Positions 9,590 through 17,815 of a DNA stretch of 64,000 nucleotides are shown piece by piece; within the stretch, counting starts at the first letter, position 1, and every line of letters starts with the position of its first letter. The notes under the pieces are model-generated. The model made no database searches. It saw only the letters and a list, made by a program, of their open reading frames with translations, and had not been told where the DNA came from. The translations under genes and the position numbers were made by a program. The stretch comes from an uncultured bacterium. GTDB taxonomy: Bacteria; DRYD01. Location: NCBI GenBank assembly GCA_937139605.1, contig CAKZQG010000045.1:5455-69454 (forward strand), in the 5' to 3' direction.

Positions 9590-10129
9590 TTAAATTTTAA
9601 ACGGCGTATGGGGGGGTGAAATTCCATTATTAAGGGGTTTTTGGGGGTTACTTAACCCCCTAATTCTAAGTTCTAGTTTCATAACTAGTGCATCTTCTTT
9701 ATTATAGTAATATTTTTCCCTTTTTTTTATTTCTTTATATCCAATTTTTTTATATAAATTTATAGCTTTATAATTATTAATGCTAACTTCTAAATAAGAT
9801 ACTTTAATTCCTTTTAAATTTAAGCAAGCAAGATGTAATATAAGTAATAATTTAGCTAAACCCAAGTTTTGAAAATCCTTTTTTATAGCTATTTTATACA
9901 ATTCACTTTCAAAAGAACTAATAAAAGATAAACAAAAGCCTACAATACATCCATCCTTCTTTATTACAGAAAATAAATAATTCTTATTAGTAATATAATA
10001 CAAGAAATCTTCTTTATCCCATATACTAAGCCCCTTAAAGTTTTGAGAATCTATTTCTATAATATTTTCTAAATCAATTTTTGTCAAATTAAACTGATTT
10101 AAATTACTAAAAATTACCATAAAAAACAA
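9590..10129 (-). CDS. rimI: RimI-like GNAT acetyltransferase
   Basis: This is a GNAT-fold N-acetyltransferase resembling RimI, which acetylates the N-terminus of ribosomal protein S18. The acetyl-CoA-binding signature appears as KDFQNLGLAKLLL (a Q/RxxGxG/A variant), followed by LEVSINNYKAINLYKKIGYKE, the typical RimI LEVRxSNxxAxxLYxxxGF stretch. I keep the TTG start at 10129 because AAGGGGA lies ten bases upstream; the ATG at 10120 is farther away. The family usually ends near DALVMKLEL; here about 22 additional residues are encoded by an unusually GC-rich segment containing a perfect hairpin (see 9643-9660), so the stop has probably been displaced. It is last in a four-gene minus-strand run. 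Confidence 0.75.
   Translation of the reverse strand: MFFMVIFSNLNQFNLTKIDLENIIEIDSQNFKGLSIWDKEDFLYYITNKNYLFSVIKKDGCIVGFCLSFISSFESELYKIAIKKDFQNLGLAKLLLILHLACLNLKGIKVSYLEVSINNYKAINLYKKIGYKEIKKREKYYYNKEDALVMKLELRIRGLSNPQKPLNNGISPPHTPFKI
9643..9660. repeat. GC-rich perfect inverted repeat inside the rimI tail
   Basis: GGGGGTTA and TAACCCCC face each other with a two-base centre, giving a compact hairpin in a stretch that also contains runs of seven G and the island CGGCGTATG at about 9601-9617. This base composition stands out from the surrounding sequence. Neither strand has a proper T-tract after the stem, so it is not a convincing terminator. Confidence 0.6.
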
Positions 10130-10152
10130 AATAAAAAAATCCCCTTAAAATT

Positions 10153-10824
10153 TTAAAACAAAGAAAATAAAGTTATCTTAGAATTTAAACTAATTTTATT
10201 TAAATTAAGATTTGATTTATTAATATTATTAAAATCATAGACAACATTGGGATTCTGAGTAAATATAATAAAACTAATTTGATTATAAAAGTCGGATAAT
10301 ATTTTTAAAAATGAATAATAAGAAGAATAATCTAATCCTAAAAATGGTTCATCTATTAAAAGTATTTCTTTAAAAGTTATTAATTCCCTTATGATTAGGA
10401 TTTTTTGTTTATATCCAAAAGAAAGCTCACTTATTGTTTTATTTAGATAGCTTTTTTCTATTTTAAAATATTCAAAAAACAGATCAACACTTTTATTAAA
10501 ATCTATTTTAATATTTTTATTTTTAGATAATTCAAAATACAGTTTAATATTTTGATAAACAGTTAATTTATCATAGAAATTATGGAAATCCCAAATAAAA
10601 CCGATATATTTCGCATTTATTTTAATAAAATCACTATAATTTTTATATAAATAATTATGAAAAATTGCCTTAAATAGAGTAGTTTTACCACTACCATTAT
10701 CTCCAATAATAAAATTAACACTGTTATTAACTATACTAAAGCTAATATCCTTAAAAATAACATCATCATCTTTGTTATATCTAAAAGAAAAATTATTAAA
10801 ATCAATTAGATTTTTATTGTACAT
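10153..10824 (-). CDS. ABC transporter-type ATPase
   Basis: This 223-residue ATP-binding cassette protein has Walker A GDNGSGKTTL (about 40-49), the signature LSFGYKQK (in place of LSGGQ), and Walker B ILLIDEP. The switch His is replaced: the segment after Walker B reads IIFTQNP rather than the usual xxTHxx. It is short, with no extra C-terminal domain, comparable to CcmA or lipoprotein-type ATPases. No permease gene is adjacent; its neighbours are a TrmI-like methyltransferase and RimI-like acetyltransferase, so the partner and substrate are unknown. Confidence 0.8.
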   Translation of the reverse strand: MYNKNLIDFNNFSFRYNKDDDVIFKDISFSIVNNSVNFIIGDNGSGKTTLFKAIFHNYLYKNYSDFIKINAKYIGFIWDFHNFYDKLTVYQNIKLYFELSKNKNIKIDFNKSVDLFFEYFKIEKSYLNKTISELSFGYKQKILIIRELITFKEILLIDEPFLGLDYSSYYSFLKILSDFYNQISFIIFTQNPNVVYDFNNINKSNLNLNKISLNSKITLFSLF

Positions 10825-10833
10825 ATAAAAATA

Positions 10834-11604
10834 TTAAGAATTATCAACTTTTTTAGCAAAAGTTAAAAACAGAGAATGATTTAAATATTTCTCATAAGGT
10901 CTAGAACCTACGTCTCTTATTAACCATTGTCTTTCTATTATTTCATAAGTTCTAAAATAAACGAAGCCATACTTAGAGAATATATTTCTAGATTCTTTTA
11001 CTTGCTCTATATTAGGTACAACAAATACTAAATCCCCCCCACTTTTCAAAACATTTAATATTAATTCCAAATAAATATAAGGCTCTGGAAGATCTATAAT
11101 AATACAATCAAAATATTCTTTATACTTTATAGGTACTTTCTTTTGCTCATCTTTAATTAATAAAGCTAAAACACAATTAATATCTCCATATTTTTTTATA
11201 TTATTTAACGCATTCTTAATATTTTTAAAACTTACATCCAGAGATAAAATAGGTTTATTAATAAAATGAGATAAAAACAGAGAAAAAGCACCACTACCTA
11301 ATCCTATCTCTAAAACCTTTGAACCCTTATTTATAGAAGTATTAACTAAAATATGAGCTATATCTTTAGAATTAATAGTATTAGTTGTCCTATTAATTTT
11401 TGAGATTATATCCTTATAAGCAGGCTTTAAAACATAATAAAATTTACCCTTAGTTGTAGTAATTTTTTTACCATAACTTATGTTTTTTAAATCATTATCT
11501 AACACTATTTTCCCTTTATGAGTAGTTAGTGAATCTATTTTATTTATATCAGAAACTAATATTTTTGATTCAACAGAATTATATATCAAATATCCTTTAG
11601 GCAT
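10834..11604 (-). CDS. trmI: TrmI-type tRNA (adenine-N1)-methyltransferase
   Basis: The protein fits the TrmI family, which makes m1A58 in the tRNA T-loop. An N-terminal beta domain (residues 1-70) is followed by a Rossmann SAM-binding domain with NSKDIAHILVNTSINKGSKVLEIGLGSGAFS, then the motif-IV-like FDCIIIDLPEPY. The C-terminal block EIIERQW followed by RDVGSRPYEKYLNHSLFLTFAKK is the family's ERQWxxxRPxxxxxHTGFLTFAR pattern. At 256 residues it has normal length. It lies 26 bp downstream of the CCA-adding-like gene, making a small tRNA-maturation group. Confidence 0.85.
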   Translation of the reverse strand: MPKGYLIYNSVESKILVSDINKIDSLTTHKGKIVLDNDLKNISYGKKITTTKGKFYYVLKPAYKDIISKINRTTNTINSKDIAHILVNTSINKGSKVLEIGLGSGAFSLFLSHFINKPILSLDVSFKNIKNALNNIKKYGDINCVLALLIKDEQKKVPIKYKEYFDCIIIDLPEPYIYLELILNVLKSGGDLVFVVPNIEQVKESRNIFSKYGFVYFRTYEIIERQWLIRDVGSRPYEKYLNHSLFLTFAKKVDNS

Positions 11605-11630
11605 AAAAATAATTAAAAAAATATAATAAT

Positions 11631-12842
11631 TTAAACAGTTAATTGCATTAAATAATCTAAGTATTCATCATATTCTTCAGAATCAAACAAAACTTTAAAT
11701 TGATCAAAAGACATTAAGTTTTTTTTAAACTGGCAAACATACCTACAAAGTTGTAATAACTTTTCCAAAGTTTTTAAATAATCCTTATTATTTATTTTTT
11801 TTAAATTTAGTAAAAAATTATAATAGATAAATTCAAAGCCTGTATAATTTTTCCTGTGCTTAAATATATCTATTAAAGTTTTTTTATTATCTCGTTTGTT
11901 CCAGAGTTCTATTAATTTCTTAGCTCTTTGAAAAATATTATCCCCTAGAACATAAGTTAATAAACTTTGGATATTATCATTATTTATTAAAGCCATCATT
12001 AATAAAATAGAAACTGCCTTATGTTTTTCATAAATCTCTAATTCATATTCACTTAATAATAATTCCCTATAAAATTCAAATGTAAAATCTAATACTTTAA
12101 TAGCTTCTATTAAATCATCATTAGGTTCTAAATTAAATAACTCATTTATTTTAAACAATCTAAAATCTAATAAAGCCTTATAAACAAAATCTAATTCAAA
12201 TATTTTAAATAATTCTTGTTTTACTCTTACATAATTTAACGAAAGTATGGAAGAAATATTATCTTGAATATATTTTAAGGTATTTTCTTCTATAGTTAAA
12301 TTATATTTATTTTTAAACCTAATAGCTCTTATAATTCTAAGAGGATCTTCAATTAAACTTTGCAATCTATATGTCCTTAAGATTTTGTTTTTTATATCAG
12401 TTAATGAATTAGTTAAGTCTATCAATTTATTATTAAATATGTCAAAATATAAACTATTAATAGTAAAATCTCTTCTTATTGCATCTTGGTATATATCGGT
12501 AGTGTAAGTAGTATCTATAATTATTTTTGGGTCACATTCTATTACAATCCTATATATATACCTATTTGTATCCAACTCTATTAATTTATAGTTATATCCT
12601 TTATAGCAATCGGTACATATTTTTTGAATTGCTTCCTTATATACAGATATATTATTATTTTTTAAAAGAAAAACTAAATCTAATTCATTATCTATTTTAT
12701 TTTCAAAAATAAGATTCCTAATAAATCCACCCACCAAATATAATTCAAAATCTAAATTATTACATTCTCTACAAAATAATTTGTCTAATCTATAAAATCT
12801 GACAATTTCTATTAACTTTTTCTCTATATAATATTCATCCAT
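11631..12842 (-). CDS. cca: CCA-adding/poly(A) polymerase family nucleotidyltransferase (class II)
   Basis: This 403-residue protein is a class II tRNA nucleotidyltransferase-like enzyme, which adds or repairs the 3' CCA end. Present are the GGFIRNLI nucleotide-binding turn (about 37-44), a catalytic-strand segment IDNELDLVFL, the RRDFTINSLYFD motif (about 138-149), and EDPLRIIRAIRFKNKYNLTIEENT, the neck region. The first catalytic carboxylate is odd: the family DxD reads ELD here, a conservative Glu for Asp. No HD hydrolase domain is visible. The window's tRNA-Leu gene does not encode CCA, consistent with a need for this activity. Confidence 0.85.
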   Translation of the reverse strand: MDEYYIEKKLIEIVRFYRLDKLFCRECNNLDFELYLVGGFIRNLIFENKIDNELDLVFLLKNNNISVYKEAIQKICTDCYKGYNYKLIELDTNRYIYRIVIECDPKIIIDTTYTTDIYQDAIRRDFTINSLYFDIFNNKLIDLTNSLTDIKNKILRTYRLQSLIEDPLRIIRAIRFKNKYNLTIEENTLKYIQDNISSILSLNYVRVKQELFKIFELDFVYKALLDFRLFKINELFNLEPNDDLIEAIKVLDFTFEFYRELLLSEYELEIYEKHKAVSILLMMALINNDNIQSLLTYVLGDNIFQRAKKLIELWNKRDNKKTLIDIFKHRKNYTGFEFIYYNFLLNLKKINNKDYLKTLEKLLQLCRYVCQFKKNLMSFDQFKVLFDSEEYDEYLDYLMQLTV

Positions 12843-12997
12843 AAAATTAAATATAATTAATTAATTTTTATTTTCCTAAAAATAAAATTCTCTAAAAAAA
12901 ACAAAAATCCCTTATATTTTTTTAAATTAAATCAAAATTACAATTAAAATATGTTTTTTCTAAAGGTAAGGAGTATTTTGAATAAAATAATATAAAT

Positions 12998-15106
12998 ATG
13001 GGGATAATAGATAAAATAAAATATGATATAAAAAGTATATTAGAACCAACAAGTATAGGAATAATTGGAGTTTCAAGTAATAAAGAACATATAAGTTATT
13101 CATTTTTAGAAAATCTTATCAATTCCAATTATGAAGGGATAATCTATCCTGTTAATCCTAAATTAAAAGCAATTAAAGGATTAAAAGTATATAATGATAT
13201 TAGTGAGATTCCAATAGTAGATTTAGCAGTGGTAATTTTAAAACCAACAATAGCCTTAGAAACAATAGAAAAAGGAGCAATCAAAGGGATAAAAAATTTC
13301 ATTGTACTAAGCAGTGGATTTGCTGAAACTGAAGAAGGTGAAATATATCAAACCAAACTCAAAGAATTAAGTGATAAATACAACCTAACAATATTAGGCC
13401 CCAATTGCGTAGGAGTTATAAATACTTATTATAATTTAAATGCATCGTTTGCTACAAAATATCTACCTAAACAAGGGAACATATCAATAATAGCTCAAAG
13501 TGGAGGATTTACTATAGGAGTAGTTAAATTTCTAACACGAAGAAACTTAGGAATAAGCAAGCTAATAAGTGTAGGAAATAAATCAGTCTTACAAGAAAGC
13601 CATTTCTTAGAATACCTATATGATGACAACACCACTAACGCAATTATATTATACATTGAAGATATAAAAAATATCGATGAATTTCAAGAAATAGTATTAA
13701 AACTAATAGAAATAAACAAACCAATAGTAGTTTTTAAAGGTGGAATAACGCAAGAAGGGCAGATAGCTTCTGCCTCGCATACCGCCGCATTAGCAGGACA
13801 TAACGAAATATTCAATACACTATTAAATAAACTCAATTTAATAAAAGTAGAAAATGTCAAAGATTTATATAATATTACTTTATTGCTTTCTAAGAATTTT
13901 GAATTATTTAAATCAAAAAAATCTAAAAAGGTATTAATAATAACGAATTGTGGGGGTTGTGGGGTAATAACCACAGATTTCGCTGTAAAAAATAATTTAG
14001 AAGTACCTAAAATTTCAGAATCATTTAAAACAGATTTATACAAAGTCCTTCCACCTGCTGCAGGAGTTAATAACCCAATAGATATAGTAGGAGATGCAGA
14101 TGATACTAGATTCGAAAAAACTTTACAAATTATATTGAACCACAAAAATGAATATGACATATTACTATTAGTTCCTGCACAACAATCTACAATAGATATG
14201 AAAAAAGTTAGCGACGTTATAGCAAAAATTGAACCAGAATTTACCAAAAATAACATACCTATAGTATGTTGCATGTATTCATTAGATATATTTTCAAAAG
14301 ATTTTGAAAATATAAATCAAACAAATATCCCAATATACGAGTACCCTGAAGAAGCTACTTTAGCTATATCTAAAATAATAGAATATAACTTAAAAAGAGA
14401 ATTAATATTAAAAAATAAAAACTTACCATTATTAGAATTAGATATTGATTATAATAAAATAAAAGAACTCATTATGGAAAGTGAAAGCGAATATATTCCT
14501 TTAAATAAAAATATAAAAATCTTAGATTTTTTGAAAATAAATCAGCCTAAATATCAAATAATTAATAACGAAAAAGATTTAGAAAATATAGAATTAGAAT
14601 ATCCATTAGTAATGAAATCTTTAGATCCTAAAATAATACATAAAACAGAAAAACAAGCAGTTATTTTAAATATAAAAAATAAAAATGAATTAATAGAAAG
14701 CTATAATAAATTAAAAAGTTTATATCCAATTGCTTTAGTCCAAGAAATGATTGAAAAAGATTTAGAATTAATAATAGGTTATAAAAAAGATAAGATCTTA
14801 AATAAAGGGTTCATATTATTAGGATTAGGAGGAATTTTTACAGAAATCCTTAAAAAATTCGAAACAATTTTAATACCAACTAATAAAGAAGAAATAATAA
14901 ATACTTTAAACAAATTAAATATTCTAAAAATATTTCAAAATTACAGAAATAAAAAATATGACCTTAATTCACTAATAAATACAATATTAAAAATAAATGA
15001 ATTAGTAATAAAAATAGATGAAATAGAAGAAATTGATTTAAACCCTGTTATAGTTAATGAAAAAGGAGTTTTTACAGTAGATATAAGAATAAAAAAACAA
15101 TTATAA
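12998..15106 (+). CDS. ADP-forming acetyl/acyl-CoA synthetase (fused alpha-beta)
   Basis: The 702-residue protein matches the fused ADP-forming acyl-CoA synthetase family, which conserves acetyl-CoA thioester energy as ATP (acyl-CoA + ADP + Pi to acid + CoA + ATP) in fermenters and hyperthermophiles. Domains in order are a CoA-binding Rossmann domain (SIGIIGVSSNKEH, PVNPK, LGPNCVGVIN), succinyl-CoA-ligase-like domains with the phosphorylated-His region ASHTAALAGH, a second ligase domain (NCGGCGVITTDFA), and a C-terminal ATP-grasp domain (VMKSLDPKIIHKTEKQAV, LVQEMIEKDLELIIGY, LGLGGIF, IDLNPVIV). The ATG at 12998 is 24 bases from the nearest AAGGAG site, which instead fits a tiny upstream frame (12978-12995). 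mnmA follows 30 bp downstream. Confidence 0.9.
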   Translation: MGIIDKIKYDIKSILEPTSIGIIGVSSNKEHISYSFLENLINSNYEGIIYPVNPKLKAIKGLKVYNDISEIPIVDLAVVILKPTIALETIEKGAIKGIKNFIVLSSGFAETEEGEIYQTKLKELSDKYNLTILGPNCVGVINTYYNLNASFATKYLPKQGNISIIAQSGGFTIGVVKFLTRRNLGISKLISVGNKSVLQESHFLEYLYDDNTTNAIILYIEDIKNIDEFQEIVLKLIEINKPIVVFKGGITQEGQIASASHTAALAGHNEIFNTLLNKLNLIKVENVKDLYNITLLLSKNFELFKSKKSKKVLIITNCGGCGVITTDFAVKNNLEVPKISESFKTDLYKVLPPAAGVNNPIDIVGDADDTRFEKTLQIILNHKNEYDILLLVPAQQSTIDMKKVSDVIAKIEPEFTKNNIPIVCCMYSLDIFSKDFENINQTNIPIYEYPEEATLAISKIIEYNLKRELILKNKNLPLLELDIDYNKIKELIMESESEYIPLNKNIKILDFLKINQPKYQIINNEKDLENIELEYPLVMKSLDPKIIHKTEKQAVILNIKNKNELIESYNKLKSLYPIALVQEMIEKDLELIIGYKKDKILNKGFILLGLGGIFTEILKKFETILIPTNKEEIINTLNKLNILKIFQNYRNKKYDLNSLINTILKINELVIKIDEIEEIDLNPVIVNEKGVFTVDIRIKKQL

Positions 15107-15136
15107 ATTTAAAATATATTCAAGGAGTAATTGATT

Positions 15137-16384
15137 ATGGTAAATAACCTAAGCGTAGTAAATAATATATCTTATAAAAATGTAGAGAATATAGAAACTA
15201 AAGAGATATCAAAAGAAGAAATAGATAATTTACTACAACAAATAAAGCAAAATTTAGATTATATAAATAAAGATGATATAATAGCGGTAGGTTTAAGTGG
15301 AGGAGTAGATTCATCCACTACCCTACTTCTATTAAAACTATTAGGTTTTAAAGTCATAGGATTAACTATGAAAATATGGGATGAAAAATATAATGAAATT
15401 TTCAAATTTAAAGCAGATAACAAAAGCAATATCCATGGGTGCTTTGGTCCAGAAGAATTCGAAGATATCCAAGATTGTATCAAATTAACTAAACACCTAA
15501 ACATAGATTATTATGTAATCGATTTAACTCAAGAATACGAAAATATAGTTTTAAATTATTTTAAAGAAGAATACTTAAATGGAAGAACTCCAAACCCTTG
15601 TGTTATGTGTAATTGGAAAATGAAATTTGAATATCTCTTAGAAAAAGCTATTAACAGTAATATAAAATTTGATTACTTTGCTACAGGACACTACGTAAAA
15701 AAAATAAAATATAACAACCAATTTACTTTACAAAAAGCTAATTACCTTAAAAAAGATCAAACTTATTATTTATCGTTTTTAAATCAAAAGCATTTAGAAA
15801 AATCTATTTTCCCCTTAGGATTAGCTAAATCTAAAGAACAAGTTAGATTAATTGCTAAATATTACAATCTTCCTACTTACAACAAAATAGATAGCCAAAA
15901 CTTTATATCCACTAACTATATAGAAATCTTCAAAAATGAACAAATAGAAAACGGGATAATAGTTGATAAATATGGAAATATCTTAGGAAAACATAAAGGA
16001 GTACATAACTACACAATAGGGCAAAGAAAACATATTGGGATACCTTCATCTAAAAGATTATATGTAATATCAATTAATAAAGAGGAAAACAAAATAATAG
16101 TAGGGGAAAAAGAAGATCTATATCAAAGCAAATTTATAGTTAAAAATTTAAATTGGATAATAAATTTAGATGAAGTAGAAAAAATAAATAATAAAGAAGG
16201 GATTTTAGTTAAAATTAGATATACTCATAATGAATCACCTGCTACTTTAAGTTTTATTGAAAAAAATAAAGTGTTAGTAGAATTTAAGGAAAAGCAATTA
16301 GCAATAACCCCTGGCCAAATATCTGTTTTTTATCACAACGATATTCTATTAGGAGCAGGGATAATCGATAGAATTATCTTCTAA
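15137..16384 (+). CDS. mnmA: tRNA-specific 2-thiouridylase MnmA
   Basis: MnmA inserts sulfur at C2 of U34 in tRNA Lys, Glu and Gln. The PP-loop GLSGGVDSST lies near the N-terminus after a 45-residue extension, followed by GCFGPEEFEDIQDC, RTPNPCVMCN with the first catalytic Cys, ATGHYVKK, DQTYYLSFL, and the NYTIGQRKHIGI block of the central domain. The second catalytic Cys, normally in an SQxICF motif, is not there: the aligned stretch is DSQNFISTNY. The PEE-type insertion and this change together look like a distinct MnmA subfamily. I use the ATG at 15137, nine bases after AAGGAG, not the TTG six bases earlier. Confidence 0.88.
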   Translation: MVNNLSVVNNISYKNVENIETKEISKEEIDNLLQQIKQNLDYINKDDIIAVGLSGGVDSSTTLLLLKLLGFKVIGLTMKIWDEKYNEIFKFKADNKSNIHGCFGPEEFEDIQDCIKLTKHLNIDYYVIDLTQEYENIVLNYFKEEYLNGRTPNPCVMCNWKMKFEYLLEKAINSNIKFDYFATGHYVKKIKYNNQFTLQKANYLKKDQTYYLSFLNQKHLEKSIFPLGLAKSKEQVRLIAKYYNLPTYNKIDSQNFISTNYIEIFKNEQIENGIIVDKYGNILGKHKGVHNYTIGQRKHIGIPSSKRLYVISINKEENKIIVGEKEDLYQSKFIVKNLNWIINLDEVEKINNKEGILVKIRYTHNESPATLSFIEKNKVLVEFKEKQLAITPGQISVFYHNDILLGAGIIDRIIF

Positions 16385-16410
16385 TAGCAATTATAATAGC
16401 AAATAAATAA

Positions 16411-17646
16411 TTAAAAATAATTTACAAATTTTTTTATAACTTCAACAAAATTATTAATATAACTGGAATTTAAATAATCTTTGGTCATATTTAATTCTCT
16501 TATTAAAAAATTAGAATCAATTACCAAGTGGTTATTAAATATGTTAATTACTTTTAGCCAGTGACTAGAAGAATTAGCAAAATCATTTATATTACTATCA
16601 AAATAAGAGAAATTTTGATTTAAAAATAAATGGGAAACTACAGGAAATAATCTACTAACAAAAACCCCTTCTTTAAATAACTCATTTAACAATTCATCTC
16701 TATTGAAATTAATTCTTATATTAAATCTCCACGAAAGTAAATCACTATCTAATAATTCAATTAAATTATCTTTAAGTAATACACTTTTTTTAGTTAATAT
16801 ACTTTTTAAAGTAGTTAAATAAAAATAATTGATATTTTTTTTCAACTCTAATAGACTAAAAAAAGTAGTTTTTAAATTATTTCTTAAAATTATGCTAAAA
16901 TCCAAATTATTTAAAATTTTATCTAATATATTATCTAATTCGTTTTGATCTATTAAAATTAGCTCAGAATTATAACACTTAAATACATTTTTATTATTTA
17001 TGATTTTAAATAAGATTTCTGTTTTATTTTTAGAATAAAAAATATTACTCCCTTTAAAGATTTTATCTACTTTATTAATAAGCTTAGAAATAATGGATTT
17101 ATCTATAACATTACTTAAATTAATATTGAGATTAAAAGGAGAAAATAAAGCACTTCCATAACCTAATTCTAATTGTTTAGCATATGAAAAACTAAAGACG
17201 AAAAAATCTTGTTTAAATAATTTAGAGTTATTCAATATAAATTCAAGAGTTTCTTTAGTAGGTATAACCAAAGCCATGTCCCATAAAGTTATTACTAATT
17301 TATTATCTTTTTTTATAAATTCATTTATTCTTTCTATTTCATTTTTTAATAAAATAACTTTTTGAGGCTCAAAATTCCCATATGGAATCACTACATTAAT
17401 TAAAATTAGAGAATCCTTTGGATAACAAGCTATTATTTTTTTTAAATCAAAAGGATAAAGAGTTTTATAATCTATATCATAAAAAGAGAGTTTAAAATTA
17501 CAATATATGGAAGCCAAAGGGAAAGTATAACATATGTTAGCAGGAAATAGTATAAACATATTTTTAAAATCTTTAAATATAGTTGGTAAATTTTTTAAGA
17601 TTTTAACAAGAGAATTAGATGCTCTTGGTAAATAATAAATTCTCAT
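16411..17646 (-). CDS. DegT/DnrJ/EryC1-like PLP-fold protein
   Basis: The 411-residue protein has the fold pattern of DegT-type sugar aminotransferases. It has an early hydrophobic strand FILFPANICYTFPLASIY, then FYDIDYKTLYPFD where the family has a DVD-type segment, WDMALVIP in the position of the PLP-contact Asp, and SFSYAKQLELGYGSALFS, where the Lys aligns with the PLP-binding lysine (family SFxxxKxxxxGxGG). The sequence is strongly diverged, so substrate and even catalytic activity are uncertain. No clear Shine-Dalgarno site precedes the ATG at 17646. It converges on mnmA and stands alone on its strand. Confidence 0.6.
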   Translation of the reverse strand: MRIYYLPRASNSLVKILKNLPTIFKDFKNMFILFPANICYTFPLASIYCNFKLSFYDIDYKTLYPFDLKKIIACYPKDSLILINVVIPYGNFEPQKVILLKNEIERINEFIKKDNKLVITLWDMALVIPTKETLEFILNNSKLFKQDFFVFSFSYAKQLELGYGSALFSPFNLNINLSNVIDKSIISKLINKVDKIFKGSNIFYSKNKTEILFKIINNKNVFKCYNSELILIDQNELDNILDKILNNLDFSIILRNNLKTTFFSLLELKKNINYFYLTTLKSILTKKSVLLKDNLIELLDSDLLSWRFNIRINFNRDELLNELFKEGVFVSRLFPVVSHLFLNQNFSYFDSNINDFANSSSHWLKVINIFNNHLVIDSNFLIRELNMTKDYLNSSYINNFVEVIKKFVNYF

Positions 17647-17815
17647 CAATTATTTTTATTAAAAATAAATATTAAACTCCCTTCCTAAAAAATCTAATAA
17701 AAATTTAACATAAATTTAACATAATATAATAGATAAATAAAGGATTTTTTTTATTTAAAAAAAATAATAATAAAAAAGGTAAAGGAATTATTAAAATTAA
17801 GGGGAGATTTAAACT

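Noticed and set aside
9643-9660. Perfect GC-rich hairpin as a terminator for rimI or the gene at 8718
   Set aside because: There is no T-tract on either strand and it lies inside the rimI frame.
13684-14274. Minus-strand 196-codon frame inside the ADP-forming synthetase gene
   Set aside because: It is fully overlapped by a well-supported gene and has no start context or recognised motif.
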